Positions 21,901 through 34,700 of a stretch of DNA of 60,000 nt are shown here, one piece after another. The translations under genes and the position numbers were made by a program. The notes below the pieces were generated by a model, which did not search any database, was not told the DNA's origin, and saw nothing but the letters and a program-made list of their open reading frames with translations. Positions within the stretch are counted from its first letter, which is position 1; each line of letters opens with the position of its first letter. The DNA is from Branchiostoma floridae (taxonomy: Eukaryota; Chordata; Leptocardii; Amphioxiformes; Branchiostomatidae), in contig NC_049985.1 of NCBI RefSeq assembly GCF_000003815.2, positions 3,680,157 to 3,740,156 of the forward strand, written 5' to 3'.

Positions 21901-24900
21901 TACGGACCAAGCAGTACTAAGTAAGCAAAATCAAAGTGCCTGACACGGAGCCTACTAGTTCCTTTGTGTACCAAAGTTGTGTCCAGTTAGGCGCACAGGA
22001 ATGTGTGAGGAACTGTGAGCATCTAGTACCAGTTCCTTTTCTCGTTTCCCCTTTTCTCACGCCCCAAAGTGATCCGCCTTTCACCTGTCCGTACATGTAC
22101 CTTGTTGTTATTGGCATCCTTCTGTCGCGGGAGACAATGGAATTTTCGCACCCGCACCAAAAGCTCCTTGACCGCACCTACTTGTATCTAATTTCTCAAG
22201 CAGATGTTATGATGCGGCTCGGTTTCACCACCGCGTTTTGAGATGGTTAGTTACTTTCTAGTAGTGCATTTTTCTAAGGCGACGTCAAGATTTAGAAAAG
22301 CTTTAAGGCAACGTTACACTAACATGACACGCTAGATCTAGATGCCGCCAAATCGCACTTAAACGTCCTACCTTCCGTCTGCTTAGAGATTATAACCAGG
22401 AGAACGTTAACTTCTTGCCTGATATATGACCGCACACTGGACGCTTGAAGAGCTTCATACTTTAATGTGTTGCTTCTTCCATGACTTTAAGCACCAGAGC
22501 AAGATAACAGGACTACTTCTCAGATAGGGAGTTTTGAGTGGTAGTGTTCAAATGGTTTAGAGTGGGTTCATATTAAACAGAAGTCACCTTACGAAAGGAA
22601 CGAGAACTAAGGTGATAAAAGGGGGTGCTTACCACTTACCATTATACACACGCCTTACAATATTGTTTTTGTCCACACACAGGGAAGGGGACCAGTTGAT
22701 CAGTGTCAATGGCGTAAACGTGGAGGAACTGCGGCATGATCAGGTCATCAACATGTTTGCCGGACTTAGGGCCGCTGTTAAGATGGTAGGTTTAATTTTA
22801 CCTAATTTACAAGACTTACCCCACCCCACGATGCTCGTACAATTTTACCAGTATATACACTGTAGAATAAACGCTGCTTTAAAGAGTCAACGTCTTTCAA
22901 TCACCGATGAAAATTGATTAAAAGCTGCATGTTCTGTTATTGTAAGTAGTATAAATGGTATAAACGAATTAAGAATCTAATTCGTCAATTAGGTCGAGTT
23001 GTATTAACAAACGCAACAGTTTTACAACAACTAGGTACTCTGCATAGCTTCAAGCAATGGATTGATAAAATTGCGGCATGGATTGATAAACATATACAAG
23101 AACTAACCCACGTTATGTTCCCCACGCAGGAAATGCGCCGACAATCTCAAGGGAGCAACTCCAGCTCTCAGTCCATGTCTGACGTCGAATTCATCACAGC
23201 GCACCTCAAAATGCAGGAAATCAGTGGTGAGTATCATAAGATTGAATTATAACAGTGCTTGATCACGATGGCAGCAAACGTGTCAGAGGTCAGTTCTGAA
23301 TGCACATGTAACATGTGCTTCTTTCATCTTCTGTTTATCTTTTTGGCTGTGGTCCTTATCCCCTGGCCCTGTTGCTGCAGTTATCACGCCAGTCGCTAGT
23401 CCTGAGGCCCTGTTTATCTTTTGGATGTGATCCTAATCCTCTGGTTTATGCTGCAAAAGCCTTGTTCGCTTTAGTCCGCTCCCGAAAGTCGCTACCTTCG
23501 GGTGCGGACTAAAGCGAACAAGGCTGGACTCCAGGTTAGAAATTATCACATCAGTAGCTCATGAGGCCCAACTTGTCTTTTTGCTGTGATCCTAATCCTC
23601 TGGCCCTGTCCCTGCAGTTATCACGCCAGTCGTTGGTCCCGAGGCCCAGTTTATCCAAAGTTAACAAGGCTGGACTCCAGGCTGGAAATTATCACATCAG
23701 TCGCTCATGAGTAGCCTTGGTCGCAAACTTTGAAACTGTATTCCTTGGTCTACCAACTCCTCTGTTGTGTTTTCAGTCTATTTGGCCAATTTCTACTATT
23801 TTTCCAGCGACCTTGGGAGCCTCGTAGAGGCTAGCTCATGAGGCCCAGTTTATTTTTTGGCTGAGATTCTAATCCTCCCTGTTCCTGCAGTTATCACGCC
23901 AGTCGTTGGTCCCGAGGCCCAGGTGTCCGCCCACAGCGTGACACTGGAGTACCACCAGCTGCAGCGGAACCAGCTCCACCATCAGTACGGCCGCAGGACC
24001 GGCGTCATGCTGCCCGGCAGTCGGGGAGGCGCCTTCAAGGGACGACTCAACTCGTCCAACAGATCAGACGGTAGGTCAAAGCAATAAAACGGTCTTGCGT
24101 ATGACATTTAGTGCAGTCTTCCTTTTTTTCGTATCCTGGTTACCATCCTCCGTAGTGACCACTGGTTCAATCTTTTCGCTTACTAACCAGCGGTTTACTA
24201 CGAAGGACGGTGCCCAGGCTAAGTTTTTCGGGTATAGACCACCATTGATTGCTGGAATTCTGATCAATCGCGTGGCCAGAAGTCTGTATCGCCCGCCGTC
24301 TCGGTTTATGACGGTTGTTTTCCAGAAATCCATGTCCCATGGCATGATTTATTACCAATCCATCTTTTTTGATTTGGAATATAGGAAAACATGAAAGTCG
24401 AATGAAACTGAAAGGATAGGTGCTTTCCTAGTCTTTTTTGCTGTATCTAACTGAAGCTCTATTTGTTTCCCACAGCCACCATTGCCGTCCACAGCTTCTT
24501 CAGCATTCCTCCGCGGGTCGGTACTTACGTCGTCTTGGAGTTCGACAAAAGGGGCAAGTTCTTCACCTGTTTAACACGAGGAAGAGTCAGAATCCAGGTG
24601 GGGACGCGAGAACTTATGTTCAAATTCTTCTGCGTTACGTTCTTCATATTTTCAAGGACGTTATATCTCATATAACGTCCTTGATATTTTGTAAATCTGC
24701 AATTTCGTGCCGCACATACTTAGCGAGGAACAGAGCAACATATATAGCTATTTAATTATGAGTTACAGATATGTAACTATAAATACTTGGAATATTAATG
24801 ATCTAACGTTAGTTTTTGGGCCATGTCAGGCACGTCGCTTGTATCTCAAGCAACGGCCCTGGTACTGACCTGCGCCCCCCTTCATATTGCGTTAGCACCG

Positions 24901-25485
24901 ACCAGCCGTTAGCCAATAAGCTACTCGCCTCCTAAGGTTGTGGGAAAAGTTACCAGCCAATCGCGCTCCCTTTTAACCGTAGGCAGCGACGTGATTGGCT
25001 GATAACTTTCTGTCCCATGATAGAAAGGGAGCATCTGATTAGCGGAGAGAATCGCAGGCTGTTACGCTTTCGATGCACAAGAAATGGGGCTGGCATGATA
25101 GGATGCCGTAGCTCTACAAAGCTCAGATACGGCCTTGAATTTTTCCGTGTCTCCCAGGTGTAATGTAGAAACAGGTTAGATTTATTCATAAGCATGCCAT
25201 TACTAGTTATAATGAACATTTTAATCTGCCTGAGCTGGTCATATCATGACGTCGATGTTCTTGTTTTGTTTTTTGCAGGGAGGAAGCCCCGTTGATAACA
25301 TCACATCAAACGTTACCAACGATGGCCGCGTATTCTTCATGACTGCTGTAGGCAGCGACCTCAAGTTTGAGTCCGCGAAATTCCCGGGCAAATTCCTGAC
25401 CATCAACAACAGTAGCAGTAAATTGGAGCTCAAGAGCAACGGCAGCACCATTGAAAGCCAGTACTTCAGACTGCACAGCATCTGA
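18932..25485 (+). CDS. Acylated PDZ protein with C-terminal IL-1-like beta-trefoil region
   Basis: Seven exons (18932-18997, 19630-19799, 22683-22785, 23130-23226, 23891-24070, 24476-24597, 25279-25485) join in phase to give 314 aa. Residues 1-14 (MGKSSSKCCGCCWC) fit N-myristoylation (G2, S6) and cysteine palmitoylation, predicting membrane attachment. Exons 2-3 encode a PDZ domain (about residues 30-112): VTAGGLAHRAGVREGDQLISVNG, then ELRHDQVINMF is its typical second half, while the GLGF loop is not canonical. Residues 113-205 are Ser/Gln/Arg-rich and unrecognised. Exons 6-7 (206-314) resemble the later strands of IL-1 family cytokines: RVFFMTAVGSDLKFESA, then KFPGKFL and a QYFRLHSI end, close to the IL-1 signature F-x-S-A-x2-P-x2-[FY]-[LI]. 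With 109 residues this is short for a whole trefoil; strands 1-4 may be divergent or missing. No signal peptide. Could be another beta-trefoil type. Confidence 0.88.
20398..20545. mobile_element. Element end related to 9893
   Basis: CAGTCAAACCGGTATTAGCG followed by GGCCACC / GGCCACTTTTTG; it shares the CAGTCAAACC terminus with 9893. Boundaries are uncertain. Confidence 0.35.
20938..21600. repeat. ~340-bp tandem duplication in intron 2 of the PDZ/IL-1-like gene
   Basis: Two diverged copies (about 20938-21262 and 21283-21600) share GGTACTAAAAAGA(C/T)TGAACGTCAT, CCCTGAGGCGGTTTCCATGG, TGGCGCGTTG, CAGCATGTGACT and CATATTCAAAATGGAAAAAA. A poly-G run (21426-21437) exists only in the second. Confidence 0.85.
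22189..22392. mobile_element. Diverged 'CTCCAAGCAGAT'-family MITE
   Basis: TAATTTCTCAAGCAGATGTTA at the left and TCTGCTTAGAGATTATA at the right, 204 bp, in intron 2. The interior is not obviously related to the other copies. Confidence 0.5.
23365..23657 (+). pseudogene. Two truncated copies of exon 5 (acceptor plus first codons) in intron 4
   Basis: CTGCAG/TTATCACGCCAGTCG recurs at 23375-23395 and 23615-23635 before the real exon 5 acceptor (23890). The copies continue GTCCTGAGGCCC or GGTCCCGAGGCCCAG, then break off at TTTATC. Each is preceded by the same GTGATCCTAATCCTCTGG lead-in. They retain good acceptors but have no donor. Confidence 0.85.
23459..23524. repeat. 66-nt perfect hairpin in intron 4
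   Basis: A 21-bp arm beginning GCCTTGTTCGCTTTAGTC is perfectly inverted at the other end (GACTAAAGCGAACAAGGC). Inside it, CCCGAA pairs with TTCGGG around an 11-nt loop. Size and pairing resemble a pre-miRNA or a very young palindromic insertion. Confidence 0.85.
24652..24684. repeat. Perfect 15-bp inverted repeat in intron 6
   Basis: TCAAGGACGTTATAT and ATATAACGTCCTTGA around a 3-nt loop, 55 bp after the exon 6 donor. Confidence 0.9.
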
Positions 25486-26750
25486 GCAACACTTGGGGAG
25501 CACGTGATGAGCACGTGAACAACTGGTCCAAGGGCACGTGAACAGCAGGTCCACGTTCACGTGAACAGCATATCCAAGGACACGCGTACGTGAACAGCAA
25601 ATGCGGTTTAGGGTGACAGATTCATGTAAATATTGATAATCATGTAAGTATTGATAATCTCACATAAGTATCATGGCTCTGAATATGCTCGCCTACCCCT
25701 GCTACGCATATTGCAGCGTACCTTGACACCAGAAACTTTTTGTAAAAATGTATTATTTTGTGCAGTGGGCGTAACATTACTATATAATAGGTTACCATGT
25801 CCTGGCTCCTTCAGTGCATATTCCATTTTAGCTAAGGTGGTCTGATAACATTAGATGTAAACTTGCTGCCTGTTGGTACAGGAGGACTTGAGGAGGTAGG
25901 GCTCTGATAAATTACATTGTGAACGTACCTTTTTGCACATCTTTGCAAGCCCAGTCGCTTCGCGGTGGTAGCCGGGGTCTACGTATATTCGCCAAAGAGT
26001 GGCGGATGGATATAAGCAGTGCACGTTTTTGTGCACCCAAGTTTCTTCCACAAGAATCTCGGAGGGCAAAGGTAACATGACGTCATATCCGGTGTGTACT
26101 TGTTGATTATTTACGTTCCTAAAAAAAAAAATACATACGACAAATTCCATACCTTTATGGCATATATTCTGTAACTTTCTTTGCAAACAATAATTTTCTG
26201 TTAAGTCTCCAGCTTTATCAGGGGCTAGCTTTGTATTTTTTTCCAAAAGAAATTAACAAGTTTTAAAGGCACCAAATCACACTATTCCAAGTTTTCCACG
26301 AGCAACACACACCGGAAGTTTGACATGATGACCTTACTATCCCCTCGAGGTGAACGAAGAGTCTTTCCTAGACGCTTCGTGGTAGATCTCCGTTCTAGGA
26401 GACAATCTTTTTATCTTTTTTAGATTTGCCAAGATAGTGTAGTGCAAGTTTATATCTTAGGTCCTTACACGCATGTCTGTACATGTATACGTAGGTGTTT
26501 ATGTTTCGGAATAGTATCTGATGCTATGTAAAAAAAATATACACAAAGAAGGGCTTGCAGCAACTATTATGTTAAGTTTGTTGGTCATACAGTGAATATA
26601 TTGCCGTCTGGTTATTATCAAGATTAACATTCCATAGTAAGCTTGTACCTGTGAATGTTGGCCAGATATAAATTTAGATTATTTTGTAGTTTCATATCTG
26701 CTGATTTGATTTTATAATTTCCGAATAAAATGATTACAAACGATTCCATT
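25486..26750 (+). other. 3' UTR of the PDZ/IL-1-like gene with polyadenylation signal
   Basis: After the TGA (25483-25485), CACGTGA(A)CA-type motifs repeat at 25500-25590. AATAAA at 26724-26729 is the best polyadenylation signal, giving a 3' UTR of about 1.25 kb. The true end is inferred. Confidence 0.5.
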
Positions 26751-28156
26751 GAGTCTATTTATTCTTTTATTCGTACCACAATGTTTTTAGCAATGAGAAA
26801 TGTCATTAGGTAAGTAATGCAGCAGAAAATGCATCAAAATACACTGCAAAAAAATACGTTAGACTTATATATTACGATCATTCGCATAAAGGGCAAAAAC
26901 ACTACATGCAAATGTGTTAACGTTGCTTTCGTTCTTACAACTCTAATCTGTAATAGTCTTACATTTATATACTTAACACGGGCATGAACAGAAATCTATG
27001 GGTATTTTAGATATGCTTTCAAAACTTTCGTAGCGTATATGGCCACCTTAGGTCAGTGTTGACCATCATGAAATCCTTATTGATACCAGCCCTACAGGTT
27101 CGGATATGGCTAAATAGTCCTATCGGAACACGTATTTCAAAACTTAGAAACAAAATAAACAAACAGGATATATATAACAGGATATATATAGTACAAAACA
27201 AGTAGCATTAACTTAACACAAAGAGATGAATACATCTGCCAAATGTATAAAATAAATCAAATGTACATTGGTACACACAATACAAATGAACATATAAACA
27301 CACTGTCAGATATTCCATAATTTGGTGGTCGCCGATGGGCTTATTGCATAGGTAATATATAGTGTTTAAATGTGAATACCGCCATTTAGCCAATATATTG
27401 TTATGTCCCTTCGTGATATAGACTTCTCTATAAATCTATAGTAGTATCTAATATACAATTTACACGTATATAATGAATTAATTTTCTTTTTCGTTATATT
27501 TCCATGACTAAGATACAGAACTTGTATGAGGAACGTGGGGGGGGGGGGTCTATTATGAACACTATTGTACGTGAAACATTTTGATAGCAGTGTGTACCCG
27601 TTTCTCTTTCTGACATTTGTATTAATCTAGATATGTTTTTGTTGATTGTTTCTTCACATCAAACAAGCTGTAAAACTAGGGAGAAATCGAAAGAAAACAG
27701 CAGCATGACAAAATTTTTCTTCTCATTATTATCTATCCTCTTTTTAAAACAGGCGGAGTCTTTCTCACAGCCCTTCGTTTACTTTCGTTAATTGGCTATT
27801 TGGGCACAAAGGACCCATATATTCGTAATGAAACCCTCATTCATAGCTCTATCATTTTTGATTGATCATCTAATCAATAAATTAGTGCAGCCAAAACATT
27901 TAGCCATCCACTTTTTTTTCTACTGAATCACAGTCTTAGTTATCTACCACGAACTGTATTTTTTCATTCAAATCCCATTCAAATTGCTTTTGTACTATAT
28001 TGCTACTGTATAATATGCTTTTTACACGCTAACGTTGCACATGAAGGTCTTTGGGAAATGTTTACAAGAAAATTTGGTTCCTTTTTTTCTGTACGTTTCT
28101 TAAAGCTTCAAGAGTAATATCCGTCTCATAAGCGCCCCCTATGGCTATGTTCAGTA
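26751..28156. other. Convergent intergenic spacer, AT-rich
   Basis: Lies between the 3' ends of the PDZ/IL-1-like gene and the TRPC gene, and should hold the TRPC 3' UTR on the minus strand. A poly-G run occurs near 27537-27548. No gene, RNA or clear repeat was recognised. Confidence 0.5.
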
Positions 28157-28915
28157 TTACAGCTCCGTGTATAACTGCGTCTGGTACAGCTGTGATGAGG
28201 CCGGCTGGTAAGGCGGGGCCGGTGGATTACCCCCTCCTTCAAACCGAACACTCCGCTGGTCGGAAAGTAGTTCCCGCATCACCGAGTACAGATCACTCCG
28301 CAGACTGGAAGTGATCTCTCGGCGCAACAAGTCGATTTCTTCCATACCTGTTAATGTAGAGTAGTTGTCGTAAACAACATGGCTACCACGGGTATTTTAC
28401 GATATTGGACTGTATTTTTGCGCCTATTTCCACTATTGACAGGATGATAACAGTACAGATTTTCCACTGTTGACAGGATCATCTTTTCAATAGCCACTGC
28501 CATCTCACCTTTACGGTTCCATGAAATCAGACATTCATTTTGAGGCAGTATAAAGACGGGATAATTAGTACTTCTCATGGTCCTGCGAGACCGACAAGTG
28601 CCTTTACTATTCTATTCACCGAAAAAAAGATGTCTCATGAATTGGACATAGAAAATAAAGCCATTGAAAAATAATGTTCAAATAAAATTTTTCATAGAAA
28701 GGTTATGTTAACGTCGGTTTTGCAATTTTAATTACAATCAACGTACGGATAAAAGATAAGAAACAAGAGTTATCAAAATGGAACTTTTACTGCAGTACCT
28801 TAGGAAGCCACTAGGGCGCCCATCATCGAACTTGATCTTCGTTTTCTTGACCCATACCCACCTACTAGTACCAAATATTATCAGCATCCATCCAAGACTT
28901 CTCGAGTTATGCTGT

Positions 28916-28971
<56 letters not shown>

Positions 28972-31670
28972 TCACGAACACGATCAAAACATAACCTTCC
29001 GGTGAAGGTAGTCACCCCTACCGAGCGGCATATTGGCCTCCTCCATCTCCAGCGAGGGTTGATGGGATAGTTGCCCGACAGGCAGGTGAGCCGGGGCCGG
29101 GGAGACCCTCCCGCTCGGAGTGGTCCCCTTCAGCATCCGGCACACATCCCGCTTGAACTGCTCGATCTGCATGTTCCCGCGCGCAGCCTCCTTCCGCCTG
29201 TCCTCCCGAAGCTCAAACCTGGGGAACAGGGTGGGAACGATTTCGCTAGGTTGGTAAATTATTGGATAACATTAACAAGGTTCTTTACGCCAAAAAAGCA
29301 GTTACTCAAGCAACTGGATTTTCGGTCAGAGGTTTTAGATGGTAACCACTATCTTTTGTCAGTGACACTGATGCTAGTGGATACTAGTGGATACTACCTA
29401 AAACAAACGTCTGGCCGTTTCCAAAATCATATCCAGTTGCTTGAGTAACTTTTTGTGTACCCGGATGTCTAACATTCATCAACGTAATAGGGTTCTATAT
29501 TCACGGTCAAGATCTATCCACCACGTTTCAGTACCCGCCTGCCGAGCAAATAGAGATGAGCAGCACAAGCTCACTGGGAGTAAGCCCAGTCAGCCCCCAT
29601 AGAGAGAGGTTGTTTAACACAGGCTAATGTTTTGCCACGTAGACAGCATGCAGTTACACATACGGTGGGTTGTGACCTAAGCTTAATGTTTTTGTAAGTT
29701 TCTGTAAACCTTAGACTTGAAATGTCCTGTTTGATCTCGGCCAGGTCGTCCTCGCTCACACCGTCGGTGCTCTGCGCCTGCTTGTAGTGGTGGATGTACC
29801 GCCGTACCAGCCGCTGCATCACTGACTGCACAGGTAAACAAATAAACAAACAAACAATTCAATATACTGCTGAAAAAGAAGTACAAACGTTAAGATAGTA
29901 TACTCAATTAATGACATGAAGAGGTAAGCTTCACTTGATTACTGTTTAAGACATGAAGTAAATACTTTTTTCATGTTAAGTTTTCTAGATTTAAAGGTGT
30001 TCTGTGCTGTACTTTTCTTGTCATGATATATCCCCTGCATGTTGTCCTGGTTCAGCTTATGGAGTAGAAGTTTGTCTTATTCCGACATTCAAATCTGAAT
30101 TAAGCTGATTTTAAGGCTTGTTTCGAGTTCGATTCGTTATTTACAATTATCCCTCGGACAAAAGATGCTGTCATTCCCGCAGGCGGTAAGAGCCTTGCCT
30201 GCGTCCTATACCATGTACCTTGGTTAGGTCCTGCTCAACCGGGCTGAGGTTTCCACTGTTTTGGGAGCGACAGCCAATCAGAGAATCGACTTTACCCAAA
30301 GAAAACATTTAGGCTATTTTATTATTGCCTGACAGCAGGTTATAGGCCACGCCCCTAAAAGCAGAAACCTTCTATAGGTTGCGCGCGAGGCTTTGTATGG
30401 AATAATGTGTGTTGCTAGACCTATAAACGTACTTGATAAATCTCGTCCGTGCTGGGCCCCTGTTCTGTCGGTTTTGCCTTCTCACAGTCAGGAGTCTGCT
30501 GCATACAAGCGAGCGGGAGAGATTGTCAGCATAGCATAATCAGTACGGCGACATGATTTTTAAAAATGTATATGATAGAAAGGTTTTCAATGTGTTGGAG
30601 TAAGTTCAACTTGATACTAGTATTGTCTGTGTTGTACATACCTGCATCTCTAAGCTTTCCATTGACATTCCCTGCAAGATAATGTTGCATTTCAAATGAA
30701 AACATGAACTTCACGGTGGTCATTTGCTTTCTTAGTCTCAATCCTAGCGCAGACTAGAAATATGCCGTAAATACGTGAGAAATAGACTAGACGGAAAAAC
30801 TAAAATACTTACTTTATTTGATAATGTATTGCAGGGTTACGACATGCATCAAACTAACTTCACGTATACAGAGTTACATTTCATTCACGAAAGAAAATCA
30901 GAAAGATGAACATGAAAACATTTAAATACAAACTAATAGCGGTAACGTTAGCGGTTGACGCACCTGGTTCACTTGCCCTTTACATGACGAGCTGATAGTG
31001 TACGGCCTTTGTACCTGCATGGACCCAGCAGTGAAACAAATGGAAAGTCACTAAGTGATCAGTCGGTTAACTCACATACAAATATCCTTTGAATCTGCAC
31101 TAAATTACCCTGGGAAACCAGCTCGAAGAAGCTTCGCAAAGAAGAGTTACCGATCCCCTGCCTAACGCGCGTCCTCCCGCAACTATACACCCTCCCCACA
31201 ACCAGCTGGCCCCACTTACGCCGGCCCCCGACTATCGCTTGCTTCTAGTTGGGGCCAGCTGGTTCGTGGGCCGGCGGGTGTTGGGCGGCGGGTGTTTCGT
31301 GCGCGCGTGTGGTGGGGATCGGTAAACTTTGCGCGCCTCGTAGGAGTCTGCGTTTTCCCAGGGTAGCACTAAATGGACTAAGTGACCATTCCGATATATT
31401 TAAATCTATAAATTTAGCAGATGGAGTAAAACAAACAAACAAACAAACAAACTAGCAAGTAAAGGTTGCTAGAACGATCAGAAAACCTCTTCCGACTCCG
31501 TGGGGTCTGTGCTGGAGTCTACCGGGCGCTGCTGGGCGGCTCCTGCGGGGGGAGGTGGGGGTCCGTCCCGCCGGGAACTCAGACTCCTCCTGATGGTCTG
31601 CATCCGGTCCTGCCACTCCGGCCACTTCTGCCGCACGGCCTGAAGTATACAGACGGTGATGGCGTTAAAT

Positions 31671-31728
<58 letters not shown>

Positions 31729-34700
31729 GCACACATATGTACACAAAATTATGGCTCTCGGTGGCAAATGTGCAGATGTTGGCACACTGGTACAATTTTT
31801 GACAAAAAAGCAGAAGAGGCTCGATGTGTGTCACTCCACTGTCATGGTGGTTATATCGAGTAAAGTGCCTTTCCAAGGGCATAAGGTCGGGGTAAGGCGA
31901 GTATGGAAACCCTGGACCCATCGGTTTCAAGTCTAGTCGTTATGCCACACAGACTTTACTATCAGATACACAGGTAAAGCTAAACGCTATATAATATGTG
32001 AAGCTATGTATCCTTTACGTAATGATATCTCTTTCGTGGTAACAAAATTCAAGGTACACAAATTTGACATTCTTTGAACGATAAAAGCTGTCGTAACTTG
32101 CGTATGTTCTTCATCGTTATAGACGCCAGCAGTTTCCAATGTTATGACTGAAATGTTCCCAACAGCGCTATCCATTACCCTCTTTGCTTATTACGAGAAC
32201 CACTGCCGCGAATGCACCCCTCTAATGAAATGTAATGAAATATAGCAAAGCACTAATGGTTTTGTCTGTAAATCGAGCAGCATTTCCTCGCCATGTACCA
32301 AAATCACTACCATTAGAGGCACCCTGCTGAGATAATGGCCCGATCACATTTCCAACCACTTTCCCAACAGGATATTACCAATGCATGTAGATCTATTTCT
32401 GCAGCGTTTTCTTATGATTGCATGTAAAGCTTCAATTACGCTGGTTGGTGTAGCACAAATATATTTTCGCTGTCCATGCTCCAGAGTCCCTACGCTTTCT
32501 AGGGGCTAAACGAAGTGGAGAGTTCATGACATGGGGGCATGGTACATTGTCAGGACGGTCACAATTTCCCAAACTTTGCAACACTATGGTAAATAGCAGT
32601 TACAGGAGAAACTGGATATGATTTTGGAAAGAGTCAGACGTTTCAGATAGCATCCACCATCATTCGTTAATATTAATGTCACTGATAGTGGATGCTATCT
32701 GAAACATCTAGTGCCACTGAAACTGTAATGTAAGATAGTCGATGCTATGTGAAACGTCTGACCTGGCATATCTTATTACCTTAATGTCTAACCTTCATCA
32801 ACGCATGCAGCACTATATCTGGATCTAGTTTACACTACTTCTTCTGATAGCATCCAAACGAGTTGCCTACCTTGATAAAGTAGTACATAGATTTTGGAGT
32901 GATGATAATGTTGTACGGCGGTGGCAGGGTCGAGCCTTCGTCGAAGTACCCCAGCCACAGCTTGGTTCTGGCAAACTTCCACTCCAGGTCCGCATGATTC
33001 TGCAAAAAAAAAGATACTTCGTCCAATTTTGGACCGCATCCTTTCCACTGCGGCGACACCTAGCTGTACACAGTGAGTCATTTAATATTGCTCCGAGGAA
33101 GGTGGCACTCACGGTCACCGAAACTGTAAGTGATACGTAATTCAGCGATGTATTTACGAAATAAGCCCTTCATCACCATACAATACTTGTTTTTCATGGA
33201 TTAAACCAATCAGATAAAGTGGCATAGCGATTAGCCTTTTGTAGGACAGAACTCTTAATCATTGTGACAAGGAACTGCGTAAATATTCTGTACGCAAATT
33301 ACTCTAGAACTTGCTATACATTGTACCGCCTAGAATTGTTGCGCAATAAAGATTGATTAATCATCATCAAGAATTACAATGATGGCCCCTCTTCCCGGAA
33401 AGCCTTACCTCTACTTCATGGAAAGCCGTACCTCTTTTTCCTGGAAAATGTTACTTATACTCCCTGGAAAGTGTTACCTCTACTTCCTGGAAAGCGTTAC
33501 CTCTACTTCCTGGAAAGCGTTACCTCTTCTTCCGGGAAAACCTTACCTCCACTTCCTGGAAGGATGTGGACATCATGGCGATGAGCATGTTGAGCAGCAT
33601 GATGATGGCGGCGATGTGGTAGGCGCCGAGCAGCAGCGAGCCGACGGAGATGACGAAGCGGTGTCCCTCCTTCAGCTCCAGCGTGGTGAGGGGCGTCAGG
33701 CCGAATAGCGACCAGAACAGGGCCTGGAATGACGAGCCTAGGCTGTTGCGGAAAAGTAATAATGTATATACTTATTCATTTACTTCATTTAATTGTTCTT
33801 ATTAATACTGTACAATAGGCAATTGCAGACTGTGTCGAAATGTCAGTGTTCTTCAACTATTGTTGTTGTAATGTCTTCACTTGGGACTGTAACTGTAAGA
33901 ATCAATGCAATTCAAGGATGCATTTGTCAGCAACTGTACCTCTGCTATGATGATTTTCTTGAATACAGAATGCTTATTAAGCCCAAGAGATCTACCACAT
34001 TAGTGGACGGATTGACATAACAGGTGACACCTTTTCAAAATGTCAACTCGGAGACCAGACACACCTTGAAGGACCTCTTTTCGATACGTGTGGTGGGTTC
34101 TTTAACGTTTTCGAAGTGTGGATGTCTTCAAACATTGGGCCTGTATTTAATGTGCAAGCGGCGCTAACCAAATTTTCATTGTCGATGATGTTGGCCATTC
34201 AATAAAGGGAAAAATTGTTATAAACCAAAAGGTTTTCAATTATGAAAAAAAGAGATGATAACAGATGTCAAGGCTGAAGATAATACGCAACATCACAACT
34301 CACGTTAGAAATTCTGTCGGGTTTTTCTGACAGGCGTCCCCCTCGCTCAGGCACTCCTCCGTGTCGGCGTAGAAGCCGTACAGCTGGTTCAGGCCGAAGG
34401 CGAAGGACATCAGAACCAGGAAGAACACCGACAGGAACTTGCCGATGTCGATGAGCATGCAGCCTAGGGAGATCTGTAGGGGCCCGAGGTGGGGGTTGGC
34501 TGGAAGAAAAGAAAATGAAAGTGATCTCGATCCACCCGTAAATAACTTTTCGGTATCAAGTTGGCAATTATTCATATAATAAGGTTCTTCAAGCACAACC
34601 AAGGGGTACTTACATCCAACGTTTCGGTGTCTTGATGGTGTCTGACAAACGTGTCTGACAGACATGTAAGTAACCCTTGGTTGTGCTTAAAGAACCTTAC

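Noticed and set aside
24061-24085. Caspase-like cleavage site (NRSD/A) before the IL-1-like region
   Set aside because: The Asp-Ala junction spans exons 5-6, but the IL-1-like similarity seems to begin mid-fold, so it is unlikely to mark a mature cytokine start. Noted only as a possibility.
31466-31936. Long overlapping frames on both strands
   Set aside because: They run through a (CA)n microsatellite; only the minus-strand segment 31487-31639 is a supported TRPC exon.
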